A DNA stretch of 30,885 nt from Rhizobiales bacterium CCH10-E5 (GCA_001556125.1 LSIG01000150.1:1-30885), one strand, 5' to 3'; shown: positions 8,079-16,442, numbered from the stretch's first letter. Numbers and translations: made by a program. Notes: a model not told the origin generated them from the letters alone.

Positions 8079-9458
8079 TCAGGCGGCGAGCAACCCTTCC
8101 GACTTGGCCCAGGCCAGGGTCTTGTCGAGAGCGCGCTCATAGCGGTCGAACATTTCTTCGATCTCCGCCTCCTTCATGATCAACGGCGGGCAGAAGGCGA
8201 CGCGGTCGCCCATCGCCCGCAGGATCAGGCCTTCCTGCTGCGCGAACAGCACCGACTTCGGCCCGACGCCCTTCTTGATCTCGAACGACGCCTTCGTCGC
8301 CTTGTCGCGGACCAGTTCCACGCCGCCGATCATGCCGACGCCGCGCGCCTCACCGACGAGCGGATGCTCCTCAAGCTTGGTCAGGCGGCGCAGGAAGGTC
8401 GGCGAGACGCTGCGGACATGCTCGACGATTCGGTCGCGCTGGTAGATCTCCAGTGTCTTGACCGCGACCGCGCAGCCGACCGGATGGCCGGCGTAGGTGT
8501 TGCCGTGTCCGAAGGTGCCGATCTTGCGGCTCTGGTCGACGAGGACCTCGTAGACCCGCTCGTTCATCATCACCGCGCTGAGCGGGAAATAGGCCGAAGT
8601 GATCTGCTTGGCGCAGGACAGCGTGTCGGCGGCGAGCCCGTAGGTCGTGGTACCGAACATGTTGCCGGTCCGTCCGAAGCCGGTGATGACCTCGTCGGCG
8701 ATGAAGAGAATATCGTACTTGGCCAGGACGGCGTTAATCTTCTCGAAATAGCCGGCCGGCGGCGTGATCGCACCGCCCGCGCCCATCACCGGCTCGGCGA
8801 TGAAGGCGGCGACGGTGTCGGGCCCCTCGCGAAGGATCATCTCCTCCAGCTCGGCGGCCATGCGCGAGGAGAAATCCTGCTCGCTCTCGCCGGGCTCGGC
8901 GAAGCGGTAGTGATGCGGGCAGGAGGTGTGGAGGATGCCGGGCAGCGGCAGGTCGAAATCGATGTGGTTGTTGGGCAGGCCGGTCAGCGAGGCCGAGGCG
9001 ACGGTGACGCCGTGATAACCCTTCAGCCGCGAGATGATCTTCTTCTTCTGCGGCCGGCCCAGCGCATTGTTCATGTACCAGACGATCTTGATCTGGGTGT
9101 CGTTCGCGTCCGAGCCGGAGGCGCCGTAGAATACCTTCGAGATCGGAACCGGCGCGATCTCCTTCAGCTTCTCCGCCAGCTCGATCGCGGGGTCGTGGCT
9201 GCGCCCGCCGAAGATGTGCTGGAAGGGCAGCTTCTTCATCTGCTCATAGGCGGTCTCGATCAGCTCCTGGTTGGAGTAGCCGAGCGCCGTGCACCAGAGG
9301 CCCGCCATGCCCTCCAGATATTCCTTGCCGTTGCTATCATAGACATAGACGCCCTTGCCGCTCTCCAGCACCAGCGGACCCGTCTCCCGATGCGCGGCGA
9401 GGTTCGTATAGGGGTGGACGAGAGTCTCGATGTCGCGGACGGCGAGGTTGGACAGCAT
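8079..9458 (-). CDS. Class III omega-aminotransferase
   Basis: This 459-residue PLP-dependent aminotransferase belongs to the class III (AT-II) fold group. Visible landmarks are the substrate-loop start near residue 54 (GLWCTALGY), YGASGSDAND near 111-120, the cofactor aspartate Asp255 in LFIADEVITGFGRTG, the Schiff-base lysine Lys284 in SCAKQITSAY, and HGNTYAGHPVG near 320. Close relatives use amines such as putrescine, taurine or beta-alanine with pyruvate as acceptor, but the donor cannot be assigned here. The start at 9458 has an AGGGG about ten bases upstream. It is divergent from the Cys-cluster gene at 9677, and no operon partner is evident. Confidence 0.9.
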   Translation of the reverse strand: MLSNLAVRDIETLVHPYTNLAAHRETGPLVLESGKGVYVYDSNGKEYLEGMAGLWCTALGYSNQELIETAYEQMKKLPFQHIFGGRSHDPAIELAEKLKEIAPVPISKVFYGASGSDANDTQIKIVWYMNNALGRPQKKKIISRLKGYHGVTVASASLTGLPNNHIDFDLPLPGILHTSCPHHYRFAEPGESEQDFSSRMAAELEEMILREGPDTVAAFIAEPVMGAGGAITPPAGYFEKINAVLAKYDILFIADEVITGFGRTGNMFGTTTYGLAADTLSCAKQITSAYFPLSAVMMNERVYEVLVDQSRKIGTFGHGNTYAGHPVGCAVAVKTLEIYQRDRIVEHVRSVSPTFLRRLTKLEEHPLVGEARGVGMIGGVELVRDKATKASFEIKKGVGPKSVLFAQQEGLILRAMGDRVAFCPPLIMKEAEIEEMFDRYERALDKTLAWAKSEGLLAA

Positions 9459-9676
9459 CGTGCGGATCCCCTGATGCGAGTGGTGCCTTTCACCAGCATA
9501 GACCGGCGCCCGCGCAAGCGCTGAGCGAATTTATCGCAACCCGAGGCAGACTCTGCCGCAGGGCCGGCGGATCTCGACCCGTCCATCGCCGCGGCCGCTC
9601 AGGCCGGCCGGGCTTGTCACGCGGCTCCCGCCTCGGCATCGTCGGCGCCTGTCTGGAACCGTTCGGAAGAGGCCGC

Positions 9677-10201
9677 ATGATCGACCCGGCAGCAATGGTG
9701 AACCGGCCCGCGCCGGGTCGGGACTGCGGCGCCTGCACGCTGTGCTGCAAGGTCTATGAGGTGCCGGCGGTGGAGAGCAAGGCCGGTACATGGTGCCGCC
9801 ATTGCCTGCCGGGCCGCGGCTGCGGCATCCATGAAACCCGCCCGCAGCATTGCCGTGCCTTCTTCTGTCTCTGGATGACGCAGGATTTTCTCGGCCCGGA
9901 GTGGAAGCCGGACCGCGCCCGCTTCGTCCTCACCATGGATCCGACGACACGCTGGCTCTTCGTCCAGGTCGATCCCGGCGCCGCACAGTCCTGGCGCAAG
10001 GAGCCTTATTTCGGCCAGCTCCGGCGCTGGGCCGCCGCGGGCGACCGCCCGGTGATCGTCTTCGTCAACAAGGTCGCGACCGCGATCATGGCCCAGGGGG
10101 AGATCCCGCTGGGCGAGATCGCCGCCGATGAGCGCCTTGTGATGCGCGAGCTGCCTGGCGGTCGCAAGACACTGGAGAAGGTGCAGGCCGTCGGCGCCTG
10201 A
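9677..10201 (+). CDS. YkgJ-like cysteine-cluster protein
   Basis: This 174-residue cytoplasmic protein has a dense N-terminal cysteine array: Cys17, 20, 23 and 24 (C-x2-C-x2-CC), then Cys40, 43, 49, 59 and 64 with a nearby His. The pattern matches the YkgJ/CxxCxCC family, proposed to bind zinc or an iron-sulfur cluster; its role is unknown. The start at MIDPAAM is preceded by GGAAGAGG at good spacing; the longer in-frame version from 9614 lacks such a site. It converges on the MarR gene with seven bases between the stops. Confidence 0.75.
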   Translation: MIDPAAMVNRPAPGRDCGACTLCCKVYEVPAVESKAGTWCRHCLPGRGCGIHETRPQHCRAFFCLWMTQDFLGPEWKPDRARFVLTMDPTTRWLFVQVDPGAAQSWRKEPYFGQLRRWAAAGDRPVIVFVNKVATAIMAQGEIPLGEIAADERLVMRELPGGRKTLEKVQAVGA

Positions 10202-10208
10202 GCAGCGC

Positions 10209-10694
10209 TCAGCCCTCGTCAACCGCCCTGGCGAGATCGCGCCACGACAGCACGAGCCGGTCGAGCTCGGCCAGATCGTCCGCCGGCAGCTTGCCCAGCG
10301 TTTGCGCCACGAAATCGCGCTGCGCCGCGATGCCCGCCTCCGCCAGCCTGCGCCCCTCCGGCGTCAGATGCATCGCATAGGAGCGCCGGTCCCCGGCAAT
10401 GGCCCGGCGCTCCACCAGACCCGCCTGGACCAGGCGGTCGACGAGCCCGGAGACATTGCCCTTGGTGACGTAGAGGCGCTCCGCCAGTTCGTTCTGGCTG
10501 ATGCCCTCGCGCTCGGTCAGCGTCGAGAGGAGATCGAACTGCGGAATCGAGAGGCCGAGCGCGCGGATCCGCGCCGTCATCTGCCCCAGCATGCGTTGGT
10601 GCAGCCGCATGAACCGGAACCAGACGCGGTCCGGCTCCGTCGCATCCGCACGCGGCGCTGTCTTCAAATCCGGCACGGCCTCGTCCTTCGTCAA
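10209..10694 (-). CDS. MarR-family transcriptional regulator
   Basis: This 161-residue protein has the MarR winged-helix fold: a dimer helix (about residues 25-45), the HTH ISQNELAERLYVTKGNVSGLVDRL (about 65-88), the wing with the D-R-R-S motif near 102-105, and a C-terminal dimerisation helix. Such repressors usually control a divergent gene and themselves and respond to small aromatic or hydrophobic ligands. The open frame begins with TTG at 10694, and a GTG lies six codons in; neither has a strong ribosome site. A perfect 28-base palindrome lies just upstream, in the gap shared with the divergent DUF1499 gene. Confidence 0.88.
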   Translation of the reverse strand: MTKDEAVPDLKTAPRADATEPDRVWFRFMRLHQRMLGQMTARIRALGLSIPQFDLLSTLTEREGISQNELAERLYVTKGNVSGLVDRLVQAGLVERRAIAGDRRSYAMHLTPEGRRLAEAGIAAQRDFVAQTLGKLPADDLAELDRLVLSWRDLARAVDEG

Positions 10695-10710
10695 GATTGA
10701 TCACGCCTAA

Positions 10711-10738
10711 ACCATCTCGCCGCCGCAGGCGAGATGGT
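10711..10738. promoter_or_regulatory. Palindrome between marR and DUF1499 gene
   Basis: ACCATCTCGCC-GCCGCA-GGCGAGATGGT, with exact 11-base arms, 17 bases upstream of the MarR start and 55 bases before the divergent gene. It is placed where a MarR operator would lie, but could also form a hairpin in the DUF1499 mRNA leader. Confidence 0.5.
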
Positions 10739-10793
10739 CCTGAGCGGACGATCCCGCCTTGCCACGGTGTCATCCTCGCGTCATCGATGGCCG

Positions 10794-11570
10794 ATGCATC
10801 GCCGTCTCGTCTTCGAGGAACCCGTCTCGCGCGCCGCGCTCTGGAGCCGGCGCCTGGCTTGGTTCGCGCTTGCGGTGCTGCTGCTGGCCCTGCTCGTGTT
10901 CCGCAGCGGCGAGCCGACGCTGGAAGGCCTCGCACCCGTCGTCGCCGCCTATGGCGTCGCGCTGATCGCTTTGTGCCTGTCGCTGCTGGCCTTCGCGCGG
11001 ATCTGGCAGACCGGCCATCGCGGTGTCGGCATGGCCGCCGGCGCCTTCCTCATGGGCGTGCTGATGCTGGTGCCAGCCGCCTATGTCGTGTTCAAGCTCG
11101 TCACCCTGCCGGCGCTGGCCGATATCTCGACCGATCTCGACGATCCCCCCGCTTTCAGCCGCTCGCGCGCCGCGCTCGACGCCCGCGCCGGGCGGGTGCC
11201 GCCCGACGTTCCGGCCGAGCGCCGCCGCCTGCAGCGCCGGGCCTATCCCAAGACGGTGCCGATCGTGCTCGAGGTTCCCGCGGAGACGGCCTTCGACATC
11301 GCCCGCCGCGCCGCCATCGCCCGCGGCTGGCAGGTTCTGGAGGCGACGCGACCGGGCGGGCGCAGTGGTGCGGGCCGAATCGAGGCCGTGGCCCGCGCCC
11401 GCCTCCTGCGCACGGCCGAGGACATCACCATCCGCATCCGCCCGCGTGCCGAGGGCAGCCGCATCGACATCCGCTCGGCCTCCCGCCTCGGCCCCCATGA
11501 CCTCGGCGTCAACGCGGCCCGGATCGCCGCCTTCGCCGAGGAGGTCGAGCTGCTGGTCGAGACGCGCTGA
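10794..11570 (+). CDS. DUF1499-family membrane protein
   Basis: This 258-residue protein has three hydrophobic segments in its first 110 residues (about 20-37, 47-65 and 75-100). A soluble C-terminal DUF1499 domain of unknown function follows, with the conserved opening YPKTVPIVLEVPAETAFDIA and the ending SRIDIRSASRLGPHDLGVNAARI. I chose the ATG at 10794 because it starts directly before the charged N-terminus; an in-frame ATG at 10734 overlaps the palindrome. It is divergent from marR and may be its target. It converges on the MBL-fold gene with three bases between the stops. Confidence 0.8.
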   Translation: MHRRLVFEEPVSRAALWSRRLAWFALAVLLLALLVFRSGEPTLEGLAPVVAAYGVALIALCLSLLAFARIWQTGHRGVGMAAGAFLMGVLMLVPAAYVVFKLVTLPALADISTDLDDPPAFSRSRAALDARAGRVPPDVPAERRRLQRRAYPKTVPIVLEVPAETAFDIARRAAIARGWQVLEATRPGGRSGAGRIEAVARARLLRTAEDITIRIRPRAEGSRIDIRSASRLGPHDLGVNAARIAAFAEEVELLVETR

Positions 11571-11573
11571 GCC

Positions 11574-12488
11574 TCAGGCCGGACGGTACCGGCTCCCGAG
11601 CCCCGGCACCGCCTCGTTGCAGAGGACGATCCCGCGGAGCACGAGATCCTCGAGCTGCGCCAGCACGGAGAGGGCCGCCGCCCCGTGCAGCGCCGGCGGC
11701 AGCCCCTGATAGATCGGCGGGACCATCTCGGCGATTCGCTCGTCGCCCGCCCGCAGGCGGCCGAGGATCGCGGCCTCGCGCTGGCGCCGGTGCAGCACCA
11801 GCCCGCGCAGGAAGCGCTGCGGCTCGGTCACTGGCCCGCCATGGCCCGGCCGGTAGAGCGCATGCTCCATCCCGCGCAGCTTCTCGACAGAGGCCATATA
11901 GGCCGCCATCGAGCCGTCCGGCGGAGCGACGATGGTGGTCGACCAGGCCATGACATGGTCGCCGGAGAACAGCGTCGCTTCCTCGGGCAGCGCGAAGGCG
12001 AGATGGTTGGCGGTATGTCCCGGCGTCGCGATCGCCGTCAGGCTCCAGCCCGGCCCCGTGACCGCGTCGCCCTCCGCCAGGACATGGTCCGGCGCGTGCT
12101 CGAAATCGGCGGCGGCATCCAGGCGGGTGGCCTCGCCCTCCGCGAGCTCGCGGAACGGCCGGTGCGGCCCACAGCCGACGATGTCGGCGCCCGTCGCCGC
12201 CTTCAGCGCCCGCGCGCCTGGCGAGTGGTCGCGATGGGTGTGCGTGACGACGATATGGCTCACCGTCTCGCCGGACACTGCCGCGAGCAGCCCCGCCAGA
12301 TGCGCCGCGTCCTCCGGCCCCGGATCGATGATCGCGACTTTGCCTTGCCCGACGATGTAGCTGCAGGTGCCGGTGAAGGTCATCGGCCCGCCATTGCCGG
12401 CGATCAGCCGCCGCACCAGGGGCGACAGCCGCACCACCTCGCCGGGAGGAGCCGTCGCGCTGCGGTCGAATTCGATCTCGTCGCTCAT
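11574..12488 (-). CDS. MBL-fold metallo-hydrolase (LACTB2-like)
   Basis: This 304-residue metallo-beta-lactamase-fold enzyme has the zinc motif T-H-T-H-R-D-H (residues 82-88), the later histidine in ATPGHTANH, the metal aspartate in FSGDH and the last histidine in YRPGHGGPV. A winged-helix-like C-terminal region (about 235-300) is typical of the LACTB2/glyoxalase-II-like group; human LACTB2 is an RNA endonuclease, while bacterial members are mostly uncharacterised hydrolases. The start at MSDEIEF (12488) is the best match to family N-termini; the longer frame from 12554 is arginine-rich and unlikely. It is divergent from bioY. Confidence 0.82.
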   Translation of the reverse strand: MSDEIEFDRSATAPPGEVVRLSPLVRRLIAGNGGPMTFTGTCSYIVGQGKVAIIDPGPEDAAHLAGLLAAVSGETVSHIVVTHTHRDHSPGARALKAATGADIVGCGPHRPFRELAEGEATRLDAAADFEHAPDHVLAEGDAVTGPGWSLTAIATPGHTANHLAFALPEEATLFSGDHVMAWSTTIVAPPDGSMAAYMASVEKLRGMEHALYRPGHGGPVTEPQRFLRGLVLHRRQREAAILGRLRAGDERIAEMVPPIYQGLPPALHGAAALSVLAQLEDLVLRGIVLCNEAVPGLGSRYRPA

Positions 12489-12556
12489 GCCTGTTTCCGC
12501 AGGGCCGCCGGGCAAGCCTGCGCGGGACGCGCGGCTTGTGGGGCTTTGCCGCATTT

Positions 12557-12564
12557 TCTATAGA
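12557..12564 (+). promoter_or_regulatory. Weak BioR-like palindrome upstream of bioY
   Basis: TCTATAGA, an 8-base palindrome about 50 bases before bioY. It matches 7 of 10 positions of the BioR box TTATMKATAA when read as TTCTATAGAC. A GC hairpin (12575-12591, GGCCGCG-CAG-CGCGGCC) lies between it and the gene. Confidence 0.25.
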
Positions 12565-12614
12565 CGGAAAAGCCGGCCGCGCAGCGCGGCCATCGCAGAC
12601 AGGACGACACGCCC

Positions 12615-13241
12615 ATGGCGCAGATGCTTCCCTTCCAGGCTCCGACGCTGGCCCATGCGGCCCTGCCCGCCGTTTCCGGCCCGCGCGCCGCGCTCCTGCG
12701 CAACATTGCGCTCGCCGTCGCCGGCAGCCTGCTCCTCGTGCTCGCCGCCAAGATCAAGGTGCCGTTCTGGCCGGTGCCGATGACGCTGCAGACGCTCGTC
12801 GTCTTCGGGCTCGGCGCGGCTTATGGCTCGCGGCTCGGCGCCGCCACCGTTGCGCTCTACATCGCCTATGGCCTCGCCGGCCTGCCGGTCTTCACCAACA
12901 CGCCCCCGGTCGCCGCCGGCCCGCTCTATCTCGTCGGCCCGACGGGCGGCTTCCTGGTCGGCTTCGTCGCCGCCGCCGCCATCGCCGGCTGGGCTTCCGT
13001 CCGCGGTGCCTCGCTGGCGCGCCTCGTCGGCGGCCTCGTCCTCGCCGAGGTGGTGATGATGGCGCTGGGCTTTGGCTGGCTGGCACTGGGCGCCCAGATG
13101 GCCGCCGGCACCACCGGGATCGGCTTCGCCAAGGCCTTCGCCTTCGGCGTGCAGCCCTTCATCCTGGGCGATCTGCTGAAGCTGGCGCTGGTCGCCTGCC
13201 TCGCCCGCGCCGGCTGGTCGGCGCTGCAGCGCCGCGGTTGA
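12615..13241 (+). CDS. bioY: Biotin transporter BioY
   Basis: This 208-residue integral membrane protein is the substrate-binding S component of a biotin ECF transporter. It shows the BioY hallmarks: AAKIKVPFWPVPMTLQT near residue 44, which follows the first helix and holds the conserved P-x-x-P-V-P-M-T-L-Q-T motif; the glycine-rich segment GPLYLVGPTGGFLVGF near 100; and about six hydrophobic helices. No bioM/bioN genes are adjacent, so it either works alone or with a shared ECF module elsewhere. It is divergent from the MBL-fold gene and followed by a strong terminator. It may be controlled by BioR, but the candidate box is poor. Confidence 0.92.
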   Translation: MAQMLPFQAPTLAHAALPAVSGPRAALLRNIALAVAGSLLLVLAAKIKVPFWPVPMTLQTLVVFGLGAAYGSRLGAATVALYIAYGLAGLPVFTNTPPVAAGPLYLVGPTGGFLVGFVAAAAIAGWASVRGASLARLVGGLVLAEVVMMALGFGWLALGAQMAAGTTGIGFAKAFAFGVQPFILGDLLKLALVACLARAGWSALQRRG

Positions 13242-13264
13242 ACGCTTGCACTGACGAACGATCG

Positions 13265-13290
13265 AGGCCGGGCGCAAGCCCGGCCTTTTT
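13265..13290 (+). terminator. Intrinsic terminator after bioY
   Basis: AGGCCGGGC-GCAA-GCCCGGCCT stem followed by a run of five T, 24 bases after the bioY stop. Confidence 0.9.
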
Positions 13291-13318
13291 CATATCAGCC
13301 TGATTCGTCCGGTGCCGC

Positions 13319-13456
13319 TCAGCCCTGTGGCGTCGAACTCGTGCAGGTCTTCTGGTCCGGCCCGGTGAAGAAGGGGCCGAGGTTGCCGCATTTGTCGCAG
13401 CCCGCGAGCAGGGTCGCGAGGCCGAGGATGCCGAGGAGCTGGAAAGCGCGCTTCAT
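13319..13456 (-). CDS. Small lipoprotein (45 aa)
   Basis: MKRAFQLLGILGLATLLAGC is a textbook lipoprotein signal with the lipidated cysteine at residue 20, followed by only 25 residues with three further cysteines or polar groups (DKCGNLGPFF, then a Thr/Ser-rich tail). Small periplasmic lipoproteins of this kind are common in Rhizobiales and their roles are unknown. The ATG at 13456 starts the signal exactly; an in-frame ATG 27 bases upstream is possible. It is divergent from the PliG-like gene. Confidence 0.65.
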   Translation of the reverse strand: MKRAFQLLGILGLATLLAGCDKCGNLGPFFTGPDQKTCTSSTPQG

Positions 13457-13594
13457 GATGATGCCCGTGATGCTGTCGGGCATTTCTAGAGCCTCGCCCG
13501 GCAAATGACCATCGCCGCGACAAAGGCCTCTGCTCTTGCCGCCCCGACCGCCGGAGGCGATGATCCCGTAAGAAGATCGCTCGGGAGGGTGACC

Positions 13595-14248
13595 ATGATC
13601 GCGCGCCTCGCCATCGCCATGACGGCTCTCGCGGTGGCGCCCGGGCCATCGGCCTTCGCTCAGGACCGCACCATGCCGGTCCGGTTCCAGCCCGGCGCGA
13701 CGGCCGCGACCGTCAAAGGCACAGCCCGGGGGCAACAGGGCATCACCTACACCTTCGAGGCGACAGCCGGGCAGACGCTGCAGCTGCTGTTCACGCCGTC
13801 GAACCGCTCCTGCACCGTCAATGTCTACGCACCGGGCGCCGGCGAGGCGGTCCATATCGGCTCGGTCGCCGGCAACGAATTCGGGCAGACGGCGACGCTG
13901 GCCGGGACCTACCGCGCGCAGGTTTCCCTGATGAGGAGCGCGGCCCGCCGCAACGAGACCTGTCGGCACACGCTGTCGATCGAGATCACGGGCCGACCGG
14001 GCGGGAGCAGCGCCGGCATCTCGGACGCGATGCTCCGGGACCGCTGCAGGGCCGAGGCGGCGCCGATGTACGGCGTCAGTCCCCGCCGGATCGCCCTCGC
14101 AGCGCGCATCGTTCCCTCGGCCGAGGGCGGCCTTCAGATCGACGGCACCGTCGACAAGGGCCGCGAGGGGCGCAAGAAGCTGCGCTGCCTCTTCACGCGG
14201 GATCGCGGCTTCGACCGCGTGATGGCGATGACGCCGGACGGGCTCTGA
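13595..14248 (+). CDS. Secreted protein with PliG-like domain
   Basis: This 217-residue protein has an N-terminal signal peptide (about 1-23, ending SAFAQ). A beta-sandwich domain (about 28-130) follows. Its ending, T-Y-R-A-Q-V-S-L-M-R-S-A-A-R-R-N-E then a beta strand, matches the pattern of periplasmic g-type lysozyme inhibitors (E. coli YcgK/PliG). A further domain of about 70 residues (140-217) with two cysteines is absent from PliG itself. Inhibition of lysozyme is an inference from fold similarity; many relatives are untested. The ATG at 13595 has GGGAGGG five bases upstream. The gene converges on the tRNA-Pro terminator. Confidence 0.7.
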   Translation: MIARLAIAMTALAVAPGPSAFAQDRTMPVRFQPGATAATVKGTARGQQGITYTFEATAGQTLQLLFTPSNRSCTVNVYAPGAGEAVHIGSVAGNEFGQTATLAGTYRAQVSLMRSAARRNETCRHTLSIEITGRPGGSSAGISDAMLRDRCRAEAAPMYGVSPRRIALAARIVPSAEGGLQIDGTVDKGREGRKKLRCLFTRDRGFDRVMAMTPDGL

Positions 14249-14271
14249 GGCCCGAACCGACGACGCCAAAG

Positions 14272-14291
14272 AAAAAGGCCCGCGAGGGCCT
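14272..14291 (-). terminator. Intrinsic terminator of tRNA-Pro
   Basis: Read on minus: AGGCCC-TCGC-GGGCCT followed by T residues, about 35 bases downstream of the tRNA-Pro 3' end. Confidence 0.8.
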
Positions 14292-14325
14292 GTCTCCGAA
14301 CGTCTTGCGATGTCACGGGAAATTT

Positions 14326-14402
14326 TGGTCGGAGTGGCAGGATTTGAACCTGCGACCCCCTCGTCCCGAACGAGGTGCTCTACCAGGCTGAGCCACACTC
14401 CG
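14326..14402 (-). tRNA. tRNA-Pro (CGG)
   Basis: A 77-base tRNA with encoded CCA. The acceptor stem CGGAGTG/CACTCCG, D arm, anticodon stem CCTCG/CGAGG with loop TTCGGGA (anticodon CGG, reads CCG) and T arm with GGTTCAAATCC are all intact. Confidence 0.97.
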
Positions 14403-14606
14403 ATCAACTGGTGGCGGGCTTATAGCCAGCGCAGCGGCGCGGCGCAACAGGCCCGGCGGCCTTGAGTGACGAAATATCCGCACATCTTCTCGACACCGCA
14501 ACGCGCGCTGGTGTCGCGCCTCCCCTGCAGACCGGCACGGGAGGTCTCTCGCGACGATCTGGCCGGTTGCGCACGCCCCCGACGCGTTCTAGAAGGCGCG
14601 GCGCGT

Positions 14607-14681
14607 TGGGGCGTCGCCAAGCGGTAAGGCAGCGGTTTTTGGTACCGCCATGCGGAGGTTCGAATCCTCCCGCCCCAGCCA
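14607..14681 (+). tRNA. tRNA-Gln (TTG)
   Basis: A 75-base tRNA with encoded CCA. Acceptor stem TGGGGCG/CGCCCCA, anticodon stem GCGGT/ACCGC with loop TTTTGGT (anticodon TTG, reads CAA), and T arm GGAGGTTCGAATCCTCC are intact. Confidence 0.97.
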
Positions 14682-14774
14682 GCCATTCCCACATCCCTGA
14701 AGGCATAAGCAGCGAAGTTCGGCTGCGGACGCCGTTCATCCGCTCCTGATGCAGCCTCGGCCCATCATGAAGCC

Positions 14775-15206
14775 TCAGCGGCTGATACGGGTCGACAGGA
14801 TGATCGAGGACAGGGTCCGCTCGACGCCTTCGATCATCCCGATCTCGTCGATCAGGCGGTCGAGCTCGGCGATGGACGGCGCGGTGATCACCGCGATCAG
14901 GTCGAAGGCGCCGCTGACCGAGTGCAGCTCGCTCACCGCCGGCAGGCCGTCAAGCGCGGCACAGACCTTGGCCAGGACCTTCGGCGCCAGCGTGATCAGG
15001 AGATGCGCCCGCACGAGGCCTGAAGCATAGCGCTCCGACAGCCGGACGCCATATCCCGCGATCACCCCCTCCCGCTCCAGCCGCTCCAGCCTGGCCTGGA
15101 CCGTCGTGCGCGACAGCGACAGGCGCTTGGCCATCGCCGCCACGGGCATGCGCGCGTTCTGACGCAACAGCGCCAGCAGATCCCTGTCCTTGACGCTCAG
15201 CTCCAC
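14775..15206 (-). CDS. Lrp/AsnC-family regulator
   Basis: This 143-residue protein has an N-terminal HTH (about residues 5-50, with MPVAAMAKRLSLSRTTVQAR) and a C-terminal RAM/Lrp effector domain (about 65-140), where amino acids usually bind and the octamer forms. I place the start at the GTG 15206 because a GGAGGA lies at ideal spacing; the ATG at 15224 includes that ribosome site inside the frame. It is divergent from the saccharopine-dehydrogenase-family gene. The 132-base gap contains a perfect palindrome, which suggests control of that gene in response to an amino acid such as lysine. Confidence 0.88.
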   Translation of the reverse strand: MELSVKDRDLLALLRQNARMPVAAMAKRLSLSRTTVQARLERLEREGVIAGYGVRLSERYASGLVRAHLLITLAPKVLAKVCAALDGLPAVSELHSVSGAFDLIAVITAPSIAELDRLIDEIGMIEGVERTLSSIILSTRISR

Positions 15207-15235
15207 CGGCGTTCCTCCGCACATCGACCAACAGG

Positions 15236-15252
15236 ATCGTCACTATGACGAT
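15236..15252. promoter_or_regulatory. Palindromic candidate Lrp operator
   Basis: ATCGTCA-CTA-TGACGAT, exact 7-base arms, midway between the divergent lrp-like gene and the dehydrogenase gene. Confidence 0.6.
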
Positions 15253-15338
15253 ACCGATACGCAGATTCGTGCGGAATGCCACTTCAGACCGACAGGGGCG
15301 CCCCTATGATCTTTGCCACAGACCAAGCGGGGGATCGC

Positions 15339-16442
15339 ATGAAGGACGTCGTCGTCATCGGAGCCGGCAAGATCGGCACCGCCATCGCACTCATGCTGGC
15401 CGATGCCGGCGACTATCGCGTGCTGGTCACGGATCGCAGCGCGGCGCAACTCGCCAAGGTCGAGCGTCACCCGGCGATCGCCACGCAGCCCCTCGACATC
15501 ACCGATTCACAGGCACTCGCGGCGACCTTGGAAGGACGTTTCGCCGTCCTCTCGGCGGCGCCTTTCAACCTGACCGGGCTGGTGGCCGAGGCGGCGCGGG
15601 CCGCCGGTGTCCACTATCTCGACCTGACCGAGGATGTCGCGACGACCCGCAAGGTCGAGCAGCTCGCGGCGGGTGCGACCAAGGCCTTCATCCCGCAATG
15701 CGGGCTCGCTCCCGGCTTCATCTCCGTCGTCGCCCATGATCTCGTCCGGCGTTTCGACACGCTGGACAGCGTCAGGATGCGGGTCGGCGCCCTGCCGCAA
15801 TACCCGTCCAACGCCCTGAACTACAATCTGACCTGGAGCACCGACGGCCTCATCAACGAGTACATCGAGCCCTGCGAGGCGATCGTCGAGGGGCGCCTGG
15901 TGAGCGTGCCGGCGCTGGAGGAGCGCGAGGAGTTCTCGCTCGACGGCGTCACCTACGAGGCCTTCAACACCTCGGGTGGACTGGGCACCCTCGCCAAGAC
16001 CTTCGAGGGCAAGGTGCGGACGATGAACTACCGCACCATCCGCTATCCTGGCCATCAGTCGATCATCAAGGCGCTGCTCAACGACCTGAACCTCAGGAAC
16101 CGGCGCGACCTGCTGAAGGACCTCTTCGAGAACGCGCTGCCGGCGACCATGCAGGACGTCATCGTGATCTTCGTCACCGTCTGCGGCTGGAAGGCGGGGG
16201 GCTATGTGCAGGAGACTTACGCCAACAAGGTCTATGCCGGCACCGTCGCCGGAAAGCCGATGAGCGCGATCCAGATCACGACAGCCGCCGGCATCACCGC
16301 CGTGCTCGATCTCCTGTCGAGTGGCGAGCTACGGAGCCATGGCTTCGTCCGTCAGGAGGAGGTTCCGCTCGAGGCCTTCCTGTCCAACCGCTTCGGCGCC
16401 TTCTACGATCCCGCCGCGAGACTGAGGCTGCGGGCGGCCTGA
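15339..16442 (+). CDS. Saccharopine dehydrogenase-family oxidoreductase
   Basis: This 367-residue protein has an N-terminal Rossmann fold with the dinucleotide motif VVIGAGKIGTAIA (about residues 5-17), an acid at the end of beta-2, and a C-terminal saccharopine-dehydrogenase/reductase domain (LAPGFISVVAHDLV near 132, then the conserved mid-region GGLGTLAKTFEGK). The family includes saccharopine, carboxynorspermidine and related amino-acid dehydrogenases. A role in amino-acid breakdown under the divergent Lrp regulator is inferred. The ATG at 15339 has GGGGGA upstream; the longer frame from 15276 overlaps the promoter gap. Confidence 0.8.
   Translation: MKDVVVIGAGKIGTAIALMLADAGDYRVLVTDRSAAQLAKVERHPAIATQPLDITDSQALAATLEGRFAVLSAAPFNLTGLVAEAARAAGVHYLDLTEDVATTRKVEQLAAGATKAFIPQCGLAPGFISVVAHDLVRRFDTLDSVRMRVGALPQYPSNALNYNLTWSTDGLINEYIEPCEAIVEGRLVSVPALEEREEFSLDGVTYEAFNTSGGLGTLAKTFEGKVRTMNYRTIRYPGHQSIIKALLNDLNLRNRRDLLKDLFENALPATMQDVIVIFVTVCGWKAGGYVQETYANKVYAGTVAGKPMSAIQITTAAGITAVLDLLSSGELRSHGFVRQEEVPLEAFLSNRFGAFYDPAARLRLRAA

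Noticed and set aside
14326..14681. tRNA genes as an integration site
   Set aside because: No integrase, no duplicated tRNA 3' end and no composition change next to either tRNA.
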